A DNA stretch of 64,000 nucleotides from Robiginitomaculum sp. (GTDB taxonomy: Bacteria > Pseudomonadota > Alphaproteobacteria > Caulobacterales > Maricaulaceae): positions 1 to 64,000 of the forward strand of contig JAJFFQ010000034.1 in assembly GCA_021776565.1 (NCBI GenBank), written 5' to 3'. Shown piece after piece: positions 57,396 through 64,000 of the stretch. The position numbers were made by a program, and so were the translations under genes. The stretch's first letter is position 1; each line of letters starts with the position of its first letter. The notes under the pieces were generated by a model, which did not search any database, was not told where the DNA came from, and worked only from the letters and a program-made list of their open reading frames with translations.

Positions 57396-58284
57396 TACGT
57401 CGGCCTCTGCGTCCACGCTGCCTGCCTTGGCCCTCGGCGGGTGGCTGGCGATAGGTTTTAATCCAGTTGGCACAATGCGGATCGACACCGTTCAGCATAT
57501 CAGCGGCCTTGATCGCTGGCACCAGCCCCTCATGCAACGGGTTCAGGATTGCTGATGTCATACCGGCGCTGGCCAGCATGGGCAGAAAGGCATTGTTGAT
57601 GGCATGGCGGTTCGGCAAACCAAAACCGATATTTGATGCACCGCAGGTTGTATTGACTTTAAGTTCCGATCGCAGACGGCGAATAAAATGGAAAACGTCC
57701 CGGCCAGCCGTGCTGATCGCCCCGATGGGCATGACCAGGGGATCAACCACAATGTCTTCGGGTTTAATACCATGATCGGCAGCCCGTTCAACAATGCGTT
57801 TGGCAATTTCAAAACGCTCATCGGGGTCTTCGGAAATGCCTGTTTCGTCATTTGATATGGCAACGACTGCGGCACCGTATTTTTTGACCAATGGTAATAC
57901 CTGCTCCATCACCTCGTCTTCTGCGGTGGTAGAATTGACAAGCGCCCGACCCTTATAAACCTTCAGGCCAGCTTCCAGTGCGTTGATGATCGATGAATCA
58001 ATACAAAGCGGTACATCTGTAATGGATTGAACCAGCTGGATCACATCGGCCAGAATTTTTGGCTCGTCCGCCAAAGGAATACCGGCATTAACATCCAGCA
58101 CCTGCGCCCCCGCCGCCACTTGCGCCAGCGCGTCTTGCTCGACCAATGAATAATCCCCCTCTTTCATCTGTGCCGCCAGCAATTTGCGACCCGTGGGGTT
58201 TATCCGCTCGCCAATCATGACAAAGGGCTGGTCAAACCCTATCACAACCTCTTTTGTGGCTGAGCTTATTACGGTTCTGGTCAT
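57388..58284 (-). CDS. Methyltetrahydrofolate:corrinoid methyltransferase (MtgA/MtrH/AcsE-like)
   Basis: This 298-residue pterin-binding TIM-barrel protein shows MIGERINPTGRK, GAQVLDVNAG, VPLCIDSSI, ALVNSTTAEDE, DIVVDPLVMPIG and CGASNIGFGLPNRHA, the family's THF-binding set. In Desulfitobacterium the equivalent MtgA takes the methyl from the corrinoid protein to THF; here it should do the same, giving methyl-THF for MetF. The C-terminal tail GRQRGRRGRRSA is strongly basic and not part of the fold. It follows metF by 34 bp and overlaps the GFA gene. Confidence 0.88.
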   Translation of the reverse strand: MTRTVISSATKEVVIGFDQPFVMIGERINPTGRKLLAAQMKEGDYSLVEQDALAQVAAGAQVLDVNAGIPLADEPKILADVIQLVQSITDVPLCIDSSIINALEAGLKVYKGRALVNSTTAEDEVMEQVLPLVKKYGAAVVAISNDETGISEDPDERFEIAKRIVERAADHGIKPEDIVVDPLVMPIGAISTAGRDVFHFIRRLRSELKVNTTCGASNIGFGLPNRHAINNAFLPMLASAGMTSAILNPLHEGLVPAIKAADMLNGVDPHCANWIKTYRQPPAEGQGRQRGRRGRRSA

Positions 58285-58318
58285 TATTTATTTCCTTGTA
58301 AAAAATATTTTGCCAGCA

Positions 58319-59350
58319 TTAACTGACAGTCCCGATAGAGGTTTCCATTTGCTCCGGTGCCCAGGGTTGTCTTGTCCCCAGCACACCCGAACGTTTTACG
58401 ACATCCGCAACGTATTTTTCCTGGCGGTATGCCATCACGTGAATACCGCTAATGCCGTTGATTTCTTTTATTTGCTGCATCAACTCGACACAGATATTGC
58501 GCCCTTCCTGTTTGGGGTCTTTGGCGGCATCCAGCCGGTGAATAATGGTATCTGGAATATGCACGCCAGGTACATTATCCCGTAACCATTGTGCGGTTCT
58601 TGCAGAAGCCAACACCCCGACACCGATGAGGATAAAGCGGCGCTCTGTCAGTCCCAAATCCACGGCCTGTGCCATGAATGATTTGAGTAAATCCAGGTCA
58701 AAGCAGTATTGCGACTGGATAAAATCAGCACCGGCCTCGATTTTTTTAGCCAATTGATCGACGCGGTTTTCAACGGGTGGTACGAACGGGTTTATTGTTG
58801 CACCCATAAAAAGGCTGGGAGAGGTATCCAGCGCCCGACCGCTTAAAAACCGCTGTTCATCACGCAGGGTTCTTACGGTTTGCAGCAATGAAATGCTATC
58901 AAGATCAAACACTGGCTTGGCTTCGGGGTGATCCCCCGCACTGACATCATCGCCAGTCAGGCACAGCAAATTGGTTACGCCAAGCGCCGCGGCACCTAGC
59001 ACATCACCCTGAATGGCGATTCGATTCCGATCCCGGCATGAGACCTGTATGACAGGCGAATAGCCAATGCGTGTCAAAATTGCACAAACAGCCAGACTGG
59101 ACATATGGCAGTGTGCGCCAGAGCCATCTGTGGCATTGATCGCATCAACATAGCCATCAAATAAATGCGCACGTTTTAGAATTTCATCTGGATCGGCAGA
59201 ATCCGGCGGGGCAATTTCCGTGGTAATGGCAAAATGTCCGGCACGCAAAACCCGCTCAAACCGACCATGAGAAACATGACCCGCCAGTTGCGGCAAGGGA
59301 TCCCCCGGGTTAAGGCCGTATTCAGCGGTTATGTTGGTAGGCTTACCCAT
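58319..59350 (-). CDS. metF: Methylenetetrahydrofolate reductase, MetF-like
   Basis: This 343-residue flavoprotein of the MTHFR TIM-barrel family has the catalytic Glu in ITTEIAPPDSAD near 40. The folate/FAD-site segments are DGSGAHCHMSSLA, QVSCRDRNRIAIQGD, LLCLTGDDVSAGDHPEA and FIQSQYCFDLD. In this pathway it should run toward oxidation, methyl-THF to methylene-THF. It overlaps the MetV-like gene by 8 bp, and the pair likely forms a MetFV complex as in acetogens. A second anabolic metF is presumably elsewhere in the genome. Confidence 0.9.
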   Translation of the reverse strand: MGKPTNITAEYGLNPGDPLPQLAGHVSHGRFERVLRAGHFAITTEIAPPDSADPDEILKRAHLFDGYVDAINATDGSGAHCHMSSLAVCAILTRIGYSPVIQVSCRDRNRIAIQGDVLGAAALGVTNLLCLTGDDVSAGDHPEAKPVFDLDSISLLQTVRTLRDEQRFLSGRALDTSPSLFMGATINPFVPPVENRVDQLAKKIEAGADFIQSQYCFDLDLLKSFMAQAVDLGLTERRFILIGVGVLASARTAQWLRDNVPGVHIPDTIIHRLDAAKDPKQEGRNICVELMQQIKEINGISGIHVMAYRQEKYVADVVKRSGVLGTRQPWAPEQMETSIGTVS

Positions 59351-59783
59351 TACGCGCCAGCCTCAACCATGCGGAAGAGCCACTGTCTCTATAATCCACA
59401 GCAAACTGAATGTCCTTGATCGCACCACCATCTTTCATCCGCGCCGCGCCATTCCAGGCCTCCACCCAGACACAGCGCATGTCAGGTTTTACCTCACACA
59501 TACCGTTTTCCCGCACCCCGCCACAGGGGCCGTTGCGGATGGTTTTTGGGCAATTCATCGGGCAACTCATGCCGGTTTTGGATAAAATACAATCGCCGCA
59601 CATTTGACAATCAAACAAAAAGCCTTTGGTCATGGCTTCCAATGCAGTGACGGGCCGATCAAGGTGGCGGCCAAATATTTTATTTATGCCGCGCAAAATC
59701 GACAAAAGAGCAGGGTTTACAGCATTGTAAATAATTTCAAGGCCACGCGAATGGCGAACTGACCATAGCCTAGCACGATACAT
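59343..59783 (-). CDS. MetV-like zinc/FeS partner of methylene-THF reductase
   Basis: This 146-residue protein carries the MTHFR C-terminal cysteine domain: CQMCGDCILSKTGMSCPMNC, then CPKTIRNGPCGG and MCEVKPDMRCVWVE, the pattern of MetV and of the C-terminal part of some MetF proteins. MetV forms a complex with MetF and helps electron entry or exit. I chose ATG 59781-59783, eight bases after AGGGA; an ATG nine bases upstream is the alternative. Either overlaps the DUF1638 gene slightly. The frame extending to 59864 would overlap it by 95 bp. Confidence 0.85.
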   Translation of the reverse strand: MYRARLWSVRHSRGLEIIYNAVNPALLSILRGINKIFGRHLDRPVTALEAMTKGFLFDCQMCGDCILSKTGMSCPMNCPKTIRNGPCGGVRENGMCEVKPDMRCVWVEAWNGAARMKDGGAIKDIQFAVDYRDSGSSAWLRLARNG

Positions 59784-60471
59784 GGTCTTCATCCCTGGTA
59801 TTTTCAGAATGTTTTTGCTGTTGTTGGCGCGCAGAAAAGCCCAGCCCTTGCGCGAAGGCCTCAAGGTCTATCGCAAGGTCACCATACCCCACTTTTTTGT
59901 AGACAAAATTCAGGCCAAGCAGATCGGCGGCCTCTGCAGCTTTTTTCTGCAAGTCCGCGTTTTCAGTCTGGGCCAGATAAACCACCTGCGTATAATTGCA
60001 AAAATAAACACTGGTCAGTTCCGGATAGCGATCCAGCCCCAGTCCCTTCATGACCAGGCGTTCAAAGTTTTTCACCAGATAATCGGTCAGAAAAAAACTG
60101 CCTATATCCGCATCAACAATGCGTTCAAATTGCGCAGCGCCCGCAAAAAATTCATAGCAATGTGCGCCTGGCAATCGCTCTGCATTGTATTGCTCTAATA
60201 CGGCGTCCAGTGCGCCGCCTGTACCGCACTCCCCATAGGCAACAAGCACCCGGTCATATTCATCCCGGCACTCTTTAAGCAAAGCGTCTACACCGGGGGC
60301 AATTTTTTGGGGCGTATTATGAAATGCGGCGGGCAGGCATCGCAGTTCAAGTGCCTCGTCTGGAATTCCAAGATGGCGGCGGAGATAAACAATTTCCTTT
60401 GCCAGAGCGCCGCAGGCGATGACAAGGCATTTATGACGCGCCGTTGTCATGATATGTGCGCGCCCGGACAT
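59770..60471 (-). CDS. DUF1638 protein, conserved with corrinoid methyltransferase systems
   Basis: This 233-residue protein of unknown function contains LVIACGALAKEIVYL, LRCLPAAFHNTPQKI, YGECGTGGALDAVL, HCYEFFAGAAQF and SVYFCNYTQVVYL. The repeated Cys, His and Glu could bind a metal or corrinoid. Family members are common beside mttB-like and mtbC-like genes in methanogens and bacteria, so a role in cobalamin handling or loading, or in corrinoid protein repair, is an inference from context. It starts 1 bp after the corrinoid-protein stop codon. Confidence 0.75.
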   Translation of the reverse strand: MSGRAHIMTTARHKCLVIACGALAKEIVYLRRHLGIPDEALELRCLPAAFHNTPQKIAPGVDALLKECRDEYDRVLVAYGECGTGGALDAVLEQYNAERLPGAHCYEFFAGAAQFERIVDADIGSFFLTDYLVKNFERLVMKGLGLDRYPELTSVYFCNYTQVVYLAQTENADLQKKAAEAADLLGLNFVYKKVGYGDLAIDLEAFAQGLGFSARQQQQKHSENTRDEDHVSC

Positions 60472-60472
60472 G

Positions 60473-61159
60473 TCAGGCGTTCTTGCCCATGATTACCTTG
60501 GCCAATTCGGCACTCATTGCTGCATCTCGACCGTAAGAGTGTGCGTTTATGGCATCGGAAAATTCCTGATTAAGTGGTGCGCCACCAACCATAACCGGCA
60601 GTTCTTTGAGGATATTGCGCTTGTCCAGCTCTTCAATCACAAGGCCCATATAGGGCATGGTTGTGGTCAAAAGAGCCGACATGCCAAGAATGTCCGGCTT
60701 GTGTTTGTCTATAGCCTCCAGATAATTTTCAACGGGATTATTGATCCCCAGGTCAATCACTTCAAACCCGGCACCTTCCAGCATCATGCCAACCAGGTTT
60801 TTGCCAATATCGTGGATGTCGCCCTTCACAGTGCCAATGACATATTTCCCGACGCTGGTCTGGGCATCGCTGGCGGCCAGTATCGGGCGAAGCAGACCCA
60901 TGCCATTTTTCATTGCCCCGGCGCACTGCAACACCTCGGGTACAAATAAAATACCGTCACGAAAGTCAACTCCGACAATACGCATTGCTTCTACAAGCAC
61001 GTCGCTCAGGATTAAATTGGCTGCCCACTTCCGTTCAAGAAGAATTTCAACACCCTCAAATACTTCATCCTTGAGACCATCATATAGATCATCCTTGATC
61101 TGGGCGACCAGATCATCGTCATTCAAATCCATAAGGATGATTTCTTCTTCGTCACTCAT
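60473..61159 (-). CDS. Cobalamin-binding (corrinoid) methyl carrier protein, MtbC/MttC/MtgC-like
   Basis: This 228-residue protein has an N-terminal helical cap domain (about 15-95) and a B12-binding Rossmann domain with VKGDIHDIGKNLVGMML, in which the His is the lower cobalt ligand, and later MSALLTTTMPYM and VMVGGAPLN. It carries the methyl group between the MttB-type enzyme and the THF methyltransferase. Its first 24 residues hold ten acidic residues and one lysine (SDEEEIILMDLNDDD), the opposite charge to the tails of its partners. It follows fhs by 22 bp. Confidence 0.92.
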   Translation of the reverse strand: MSDEEEIILMDLNDDDLVAQIKDDLYDGLKDEVFEGVEILLERKWAANLILSDVLVEAMRIVGVDFRDGILFVPEVLQCAGAMKNGMGLLRPILAASDAQTSVGKYVIGTVKGDIHDIGKNLVGMMLEGAGFEVIDLGINNPVENYLEAIDKHKPDILGMSALLTTTMPYMGLVIEELDKRNILKELPVMVGGAPLNQEFSDAINAHSYGRDAAMSAELAKVIMGKNA

Positions 61160-61181
61160 AGTTCATTCCTGTGCCTCAACA

Positions 61182-62882
61182 TTAAGATAGACCTACGATC
61201 TGGCCGGTTTCATCCAGACCGATATTCAGCGCCGATGGCTTTCTGGGCAGGCCCGGCATGGTCATGACGGTGCCACAAACGGCCACCACGAAGCCCGCCC
61301 CAGCTGATAACCTGACCTCGCGCACCTCAAGCGTATGGCCTTCTGGCGCGCCGCTAAGGCCAGGGTCTGATGAGAAACTGTAAGGGGTTTTGGCAATGCA
61401 AACCGGCAAATGGCCAAAGCCAAGTTTTTCAAATTCTTCAAGGCCTTTGGCTGCAGGCGCACTAATCGAAACATCCCCGGCACGATAAAATTGACTGGCA
61501 ACCGCCTCAATTTTGTCCTTCAGGCTGGCCTCGTCTTCGTACAAAAATTTGATCTTTGGTACGCCTTTCTCAATTTGTTTTATCACAGCATGGGCCAAAT
61601 CCTGGGCACCTTTGCCGCCTTCCGCCCAATGTCTGGAAACGGCCATAGATACGCCTTGTTCTGCACAAACGCGCTCGATTACCGCGATCTCTTCTTGGGT
61701 ATCGGCAACAAAATGATTGAGTGCTATGACCGGTGTTACGCCAATGTGTTTCATGTTTTCAATATGGCGAACAAGATTGACGCAGCCACGATCCACAGCC
61801 TCAGGGTTTGAAGCACCAAGGGCGTCTTTGGTAACGCCGCCCTGCATTTTCATTGCCCGGATAGTGCAAACCAATACGATAGCATCAGGGCGCAAACCGG
61901 ATTGTCGGCACTTAATATCAAGAAATTTTTCCGCGCCCAGATCTGCACCAAAACCCGCTTCGGTTACGACAACATCACAAAGCGACAATGCTGTTTTAGT
62001 AGCCATAACACTGTTGCAGCCATGGGCAATATTGGCAAACGGCCCCCCATGTATAAAAGCCAGATTGTGTTCTATGCTTTGAACCAGATTGGGCTGAAGC
62101 GCATCTTTGAGTAAAACGGCCATGGCCCCATCAGCGCCAAGATCACGCGCCGTAACCGGTGTCATGTCGTATGTGCGCGCAACAATTATATCGCCAAGTC
62201 GGCGTTGCAGATCTGCCATGTCAGTCGCAAGGCAGAATATCGCCATGATTTCTGACGCGACCGTAATGTCAAAACCATTTTCGCGCGGCACCCCATGCAC
62301 AGGGCCGCCAAGACCAACAACAATATTGCGCAATGCCCTGTCATTCATGTCTACAACCCGGCGCCAGCTGATACGGCGCGGATCAATACCCAGCTCGTTA
62401 CCCCAATGCATGTGATTATCAAGCATCGCAGAGAGCAGGCTGTGCGCCGCCGTAATGGCATGGAAATCACCATTAAAATGAAGGTTTATGTCTTCCATCG
62501 GGATAACTTGCGCACGCCCGCCGCCCGCTGCACCACCCTTCATGCCAAAGCACGGGCCAAGAGAAGGCTCGCGCAGACAAACCATGGATTTGACGCCAAT
62601 TGCGTTCAAACCGTCATTCAGGCCGACACTAGTGGTGGTTTTGCCCTCGCCAGCAGGGGTTGGTGTTACCGCAGTGACCAAGACCAGCTTGCCTTTGGGA
62701 CGATCTGCAAGCGATTGAATAAAAGCCAGCGAAAGTTTGGCTTTATGATGCCCATAAGGAATTAAAGCCTCTGGTGAAATACCCAGACGATCTTTTGCCA
62801 ATGACAAAACAGGCTTCATGTTTGCTGCACGGGCAATGTCAATATCTGGCGCACCCGGTGCGGGAAGATTATCTTGTGTCAC
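61182..62882 (-). CDS. fhs: Formate-tetrahydrofolate ligase
   Basis: This 566-residue enzyme interconverts formate + ATP + THF and 10-formyl-THF. The P-loop is [14 protein letters not shown], and [26 protein letters not shown] and [11 protein letters not shown] are family signatures. Working backward it releases formate and makes ATP, which suits a methyl-oxidation route. I chose GTG 62880-62882, which precedes [11 protein letters not shown] as in other Fhs proteins. It is overlapped by a 6-codon frame with a strong ribosome binding site (62879-62899). It is the first gene of the cluster. Names such as ftfL are also used. Confidence 0.93.
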   Translation of the reverse strand: MTQDNLPAPGAPDIDIARAANMKPVLSLAKDRLGISPEALIPYGHHKAKLSLAFIQSLADRPKGKLVLVTAVTPTPAGEGKTTTSVGLNDGLNAIGVKSMVCLREPSLGPCFGMKGGAAGGGRAQVIPMEDINLHFNGDFHAITAAHSLLSAMLDNHMHWGNELGIDPRRISWRRVVDMNDRALRNIVVGLGGPVHGVPRENGFDITVASEIMAIFCLATDMADLQRRLGDIIVARTYDMTPVTARDLGADGAMAVLLKDALQPNLVQSIEHNLAFIHGGPFANIAHGCNSVMATKTALSLCDVVVTEAGFGADLGAEKFLDIKCRQSGLRPDAIVLVCTIRAMKMQGGVTKDALGASNPEAVDRGCVNLVRHIENMKHIGVTPVIALNHFVADTQEEIAVIERVCAEQGVSMAVSRHWAEGGKGAQDLAHAVIKQIEKGVPKIKFLYEDEASLKDKIEAVASQFYRAGDVSISAPAAKGLEEFEKLGFGHLPVCIAKTPYSFSSDPGLSGAPEGHTLEVREVRLSAGAGFVVAVCGTVMTMPGLPRKPSALNIGLDETGQIVGLS

Positions 62883-62899
62883 GTTTCCCTGACGGCCAT
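62879..62899 (-). CDS. Possible 6-codon leader peptide (MAVRET) coupled to fhs
   Basis: ATG at 62897-62899 is placed eight bases after a perfect GGAGG (62908-62912), while the fhs start has only a weak site. The short frame ends in TGA that overlaps the fhs GTG (GTGA at 62879-62882). Ribosomes finishing the leader could restart on fhs. Real translation of the leader is untested. Confidence 0.4.
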   Translation of the reverse strand: MAVRET

Positions 62900-62984
62900 T
62901 TGACCGTCCTCCCTTTTTGTGTGTGAGGCTTATGAATTGGGATTTTACCCGTACCCCATATCCTCTCAACATAGGGAGTAGAAA

Positions 62985-63013
62985 AATATAGTATTTTCTT
63001 CAAGCGACGTTAA
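62985..63013 (-). promoter_or_regulatory. Candidate promoter of the C1 operon
   Basis: On the minus strand TTAACG (63008-63013) and TATATT (62985-62990) are separated by 17 bp, giving a leader of about 95 nt before fhs. It lies in the region shared with the divergent GbdR-like gene, and the imperfect -35 suits activator control. No regulator site was identified. Confidence 0.5.
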
Positions 63014-63155
63014 GTTTAGTAATTACGACATTGCCGTGTGATTGTCTGAGAACAAATGGTATCAGCACTTGTAACAGGCAGGGCATGAAAAATGATGGTT
63101 CTTATCCGAGCTTATCAACACGTATCTGCTGTTCAAAATAATCTGGGACATTAAA

Positions 63156-64000
63156 ATGTTTGGCAATCATACTCAAAAAAAACCTCAAACCATCGGTTTT
63201 TTGCTGTTGCCGCATTTTTCGATGATCGCCTTCACATCTTGCATTGAGCCATTGCGTGCAGCCAATAGAATGAACGAGGGTAATCTCTATCAATGGAAAA
63301 CCTATAGCGTTGACGGTGACAAGGTGGCCGCCAGTAATGGGGTGAGTATTACAACAGATGCTGCCTTTACGGATACCATTGATGCTGATGTTGATGTTCT
63401 TTTTGTTTGCGCGGGCCTTCAAGCCAGGGATTACCGTAATTCGTCGATGACCGCCAAGCTGCAAGCCTATGCCCGGGCCGGTGTGCCCCTTGGCGGTGTT
63501 TGCACCGGTTCTATTGCGTTAGCTAATGCTGGATTGCTGGACAAGTGTCGTTGCACAATACACTGGGAGAACATTGAAGGGTTTGTTGAGGTTTATCCCG
63601 GGCTTGATGTGACCGCCACCTTGTTTGAAATTGATGGCGACAGGTATACCTGCTCTGGTGGCACGGCGCCGCTGGATATGATGATTTACTCCATTGCGAA
63701 GGATCATGGCAAACCCCTTGCCGCCAGTGTTGCAGAGCAAATGCTACACAGTCCGGTACGTCAGCCCCACGATCATCAACGCACGTCCATTCAATACAGA
63801 ACTGGTATCAGCCATCCAAAGCTATTAGCGGCCATTGCTTATATGGAGGCCTATATTGAAACGCCGCTTGGTCTGCCTGAATTTGCTAAACGCCTGAATA
63901 TTTCCCTAAGGCAGCTGGAAAGACTTTTTCGCTCCTTGTTGGGGACAACACCGTCCCGGTATTATCTGGCACTTCGCTTGCAGCGTGCCAGACAATTGTT
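63156..64000 (+). CDS. GbdR-like GATase1-AraC transcriptional regulator, 3' end cut by window edge
   Basis: The frame from ATG 63156 stays open to the window end, about 281 residues. The N-terminal DJ-1/PfpI-like domain (IGFLLLPHFSMIAFTSCIEPLRAAN; GGVCTGSIALANAG near the position of the nucleophile elbow) is the ligand-binding part of GlxA-type regulators. The AraC helix-turn-helix region begins near residue 230 (LPEFAKRLNISLRQLERLFRSLLG). The best-known member is GbdR, which senses glycine betaine or dimethylglycine in Pseudomonas; ArgR- and CdhR-type members sense other amines. Its divergent placement suggests it activates the fhs-to-fdhD cluster. Confidence 0.85.
   Translation, partial: MFGNHTQKKPQTIGFLLLPHFSMIAFTSCIEPLRAANRMNEGNLYQWKTYSVDGDKVAASNGVSITTDAAFTDTIDADVDVLFVCAGLQARDYRNSSMTAKLQAYARAGVPLGGVCTGSIALANAGLLDKCRCTIHWENIEGFVEVYPGLDVTATLFEIDGDRYTCSGGTAPLDMMIYSIAKDHGKPLAASVAEQMLHSPVRQPHDHQRTSIQYRTGISHPKLLAAIAYMEAYIETPLGLPEFAKRLNISLRQLERLFRSLLGTTPSRYYLALRLQRARQL

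Noticed and set aside
57396-57488. Longer GFA-protein N-terminus
   Set aside because: These 31 codons overlap the methyltransferase gene in another frame and do not resemble the family; GTG at 57393-57395 fits better.
62883-63155. Cobalamin riboswitch upstream of the corrinoid operon
   Set aside because: The leader is only about 95 nt from the candidate promoter and has no B12-box-like sequence or multi-stem fold that I can see.

Overview
The window looks like chromosomal DNA of an alphaproteobacterium. It carries enoyl-CoA hydratase-rpsT-dnaA-dnaN-recF-gyrB, infA-maf-rng-yacG, dut-coaBC and a roughly 1640-residue NAD-glutamate dehydrogenase, all arrangements typical of that class. I cannot name the order. 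Most genes are housekeeping or acyl-CoA metabolism, with small accessory insertions between them. No CRISPR array, rRNA operon or prophage was seen.

Layout. 1-650: IS630-type transposase cut by the window edge. 697-5210: threonine synthase, a parDE toxin-antitoxin pair between two copies of a 75-bp repeat, an acyltransferase, a DksA/TraR-like protein and an AI-2E family permease. 5673-10598: NAD-GDH. 10.7-11.1 kb: gene debris. 11182-14802: a large secreted protein with a metallopeptidase-like motif and a VWA domain. 14896-17581: cysK, dut, coaBC. 17.6-19.4 kb: palindromic repeats, a fragment of a second fadB and an orphan methyltransferase. 19354-26687: a fatty-acid oxidation operon headed by a MerR regulator and interrupted by a DUF559 element. 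26888-34744: enoyl-CoA hydratase, rpsT, dnaA, dnaN, recF, gyrB. 34749-36353: small ABM-domain gene and a lipoprotein gene. 36483-38739: tRNA-Phe, yacG, rng, maf, infA. 38808-45256: CoA transferase, AAC(6')-like acetyltransferase, GST, enoyl-CoA hydratase, a secreted protein and glutaryl-CoA dehydrogenase. 45394-46163: a 770-bp transposon-like element carrying a methyltransferase. 46246-46675: a membrane-protein gene frameshifted by a 7-bp tandem repeat.

The main system is a leftward cluster at about 46.8-62.9 kb. In transcription order it reads fhs, corrinoid protein, DUF1638 protein, MetV-like protein, MetF-like reductase, MtgA/MtrH-like methyltransferase, GFA-family protein, RACo-like corrinoid activator, MttB-family methyltransferase, folD, fdsG, fdsB, fdsA, fdhD. 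A divergent GATase1-AraC regulator of the GbdR type starts at its head. Together these make a full route: a methylated amine (glycine betaine or a relative is the best guess) gives its methyl to a corrinoid protein, then to tetrahydrofolate. The methyl-THF is then oxidised by MetF/MetV and FolD, Fhs releases formate with ATP, and NAD-linked formate dehydrogenase yields CO2 and NADH. Each family is known. The compact arrangement, the two unexplained members (DUF1638 and GFA) and the complementary charged tails of the partner proteins are the most interesting points.

A second theme is genome plasticity. Four small accessory modules (parDE, an orphan methyltransferase, DUF559, and a second methyltransferase) each sit between repeats, and a repeat-length frameshift could be reversible.
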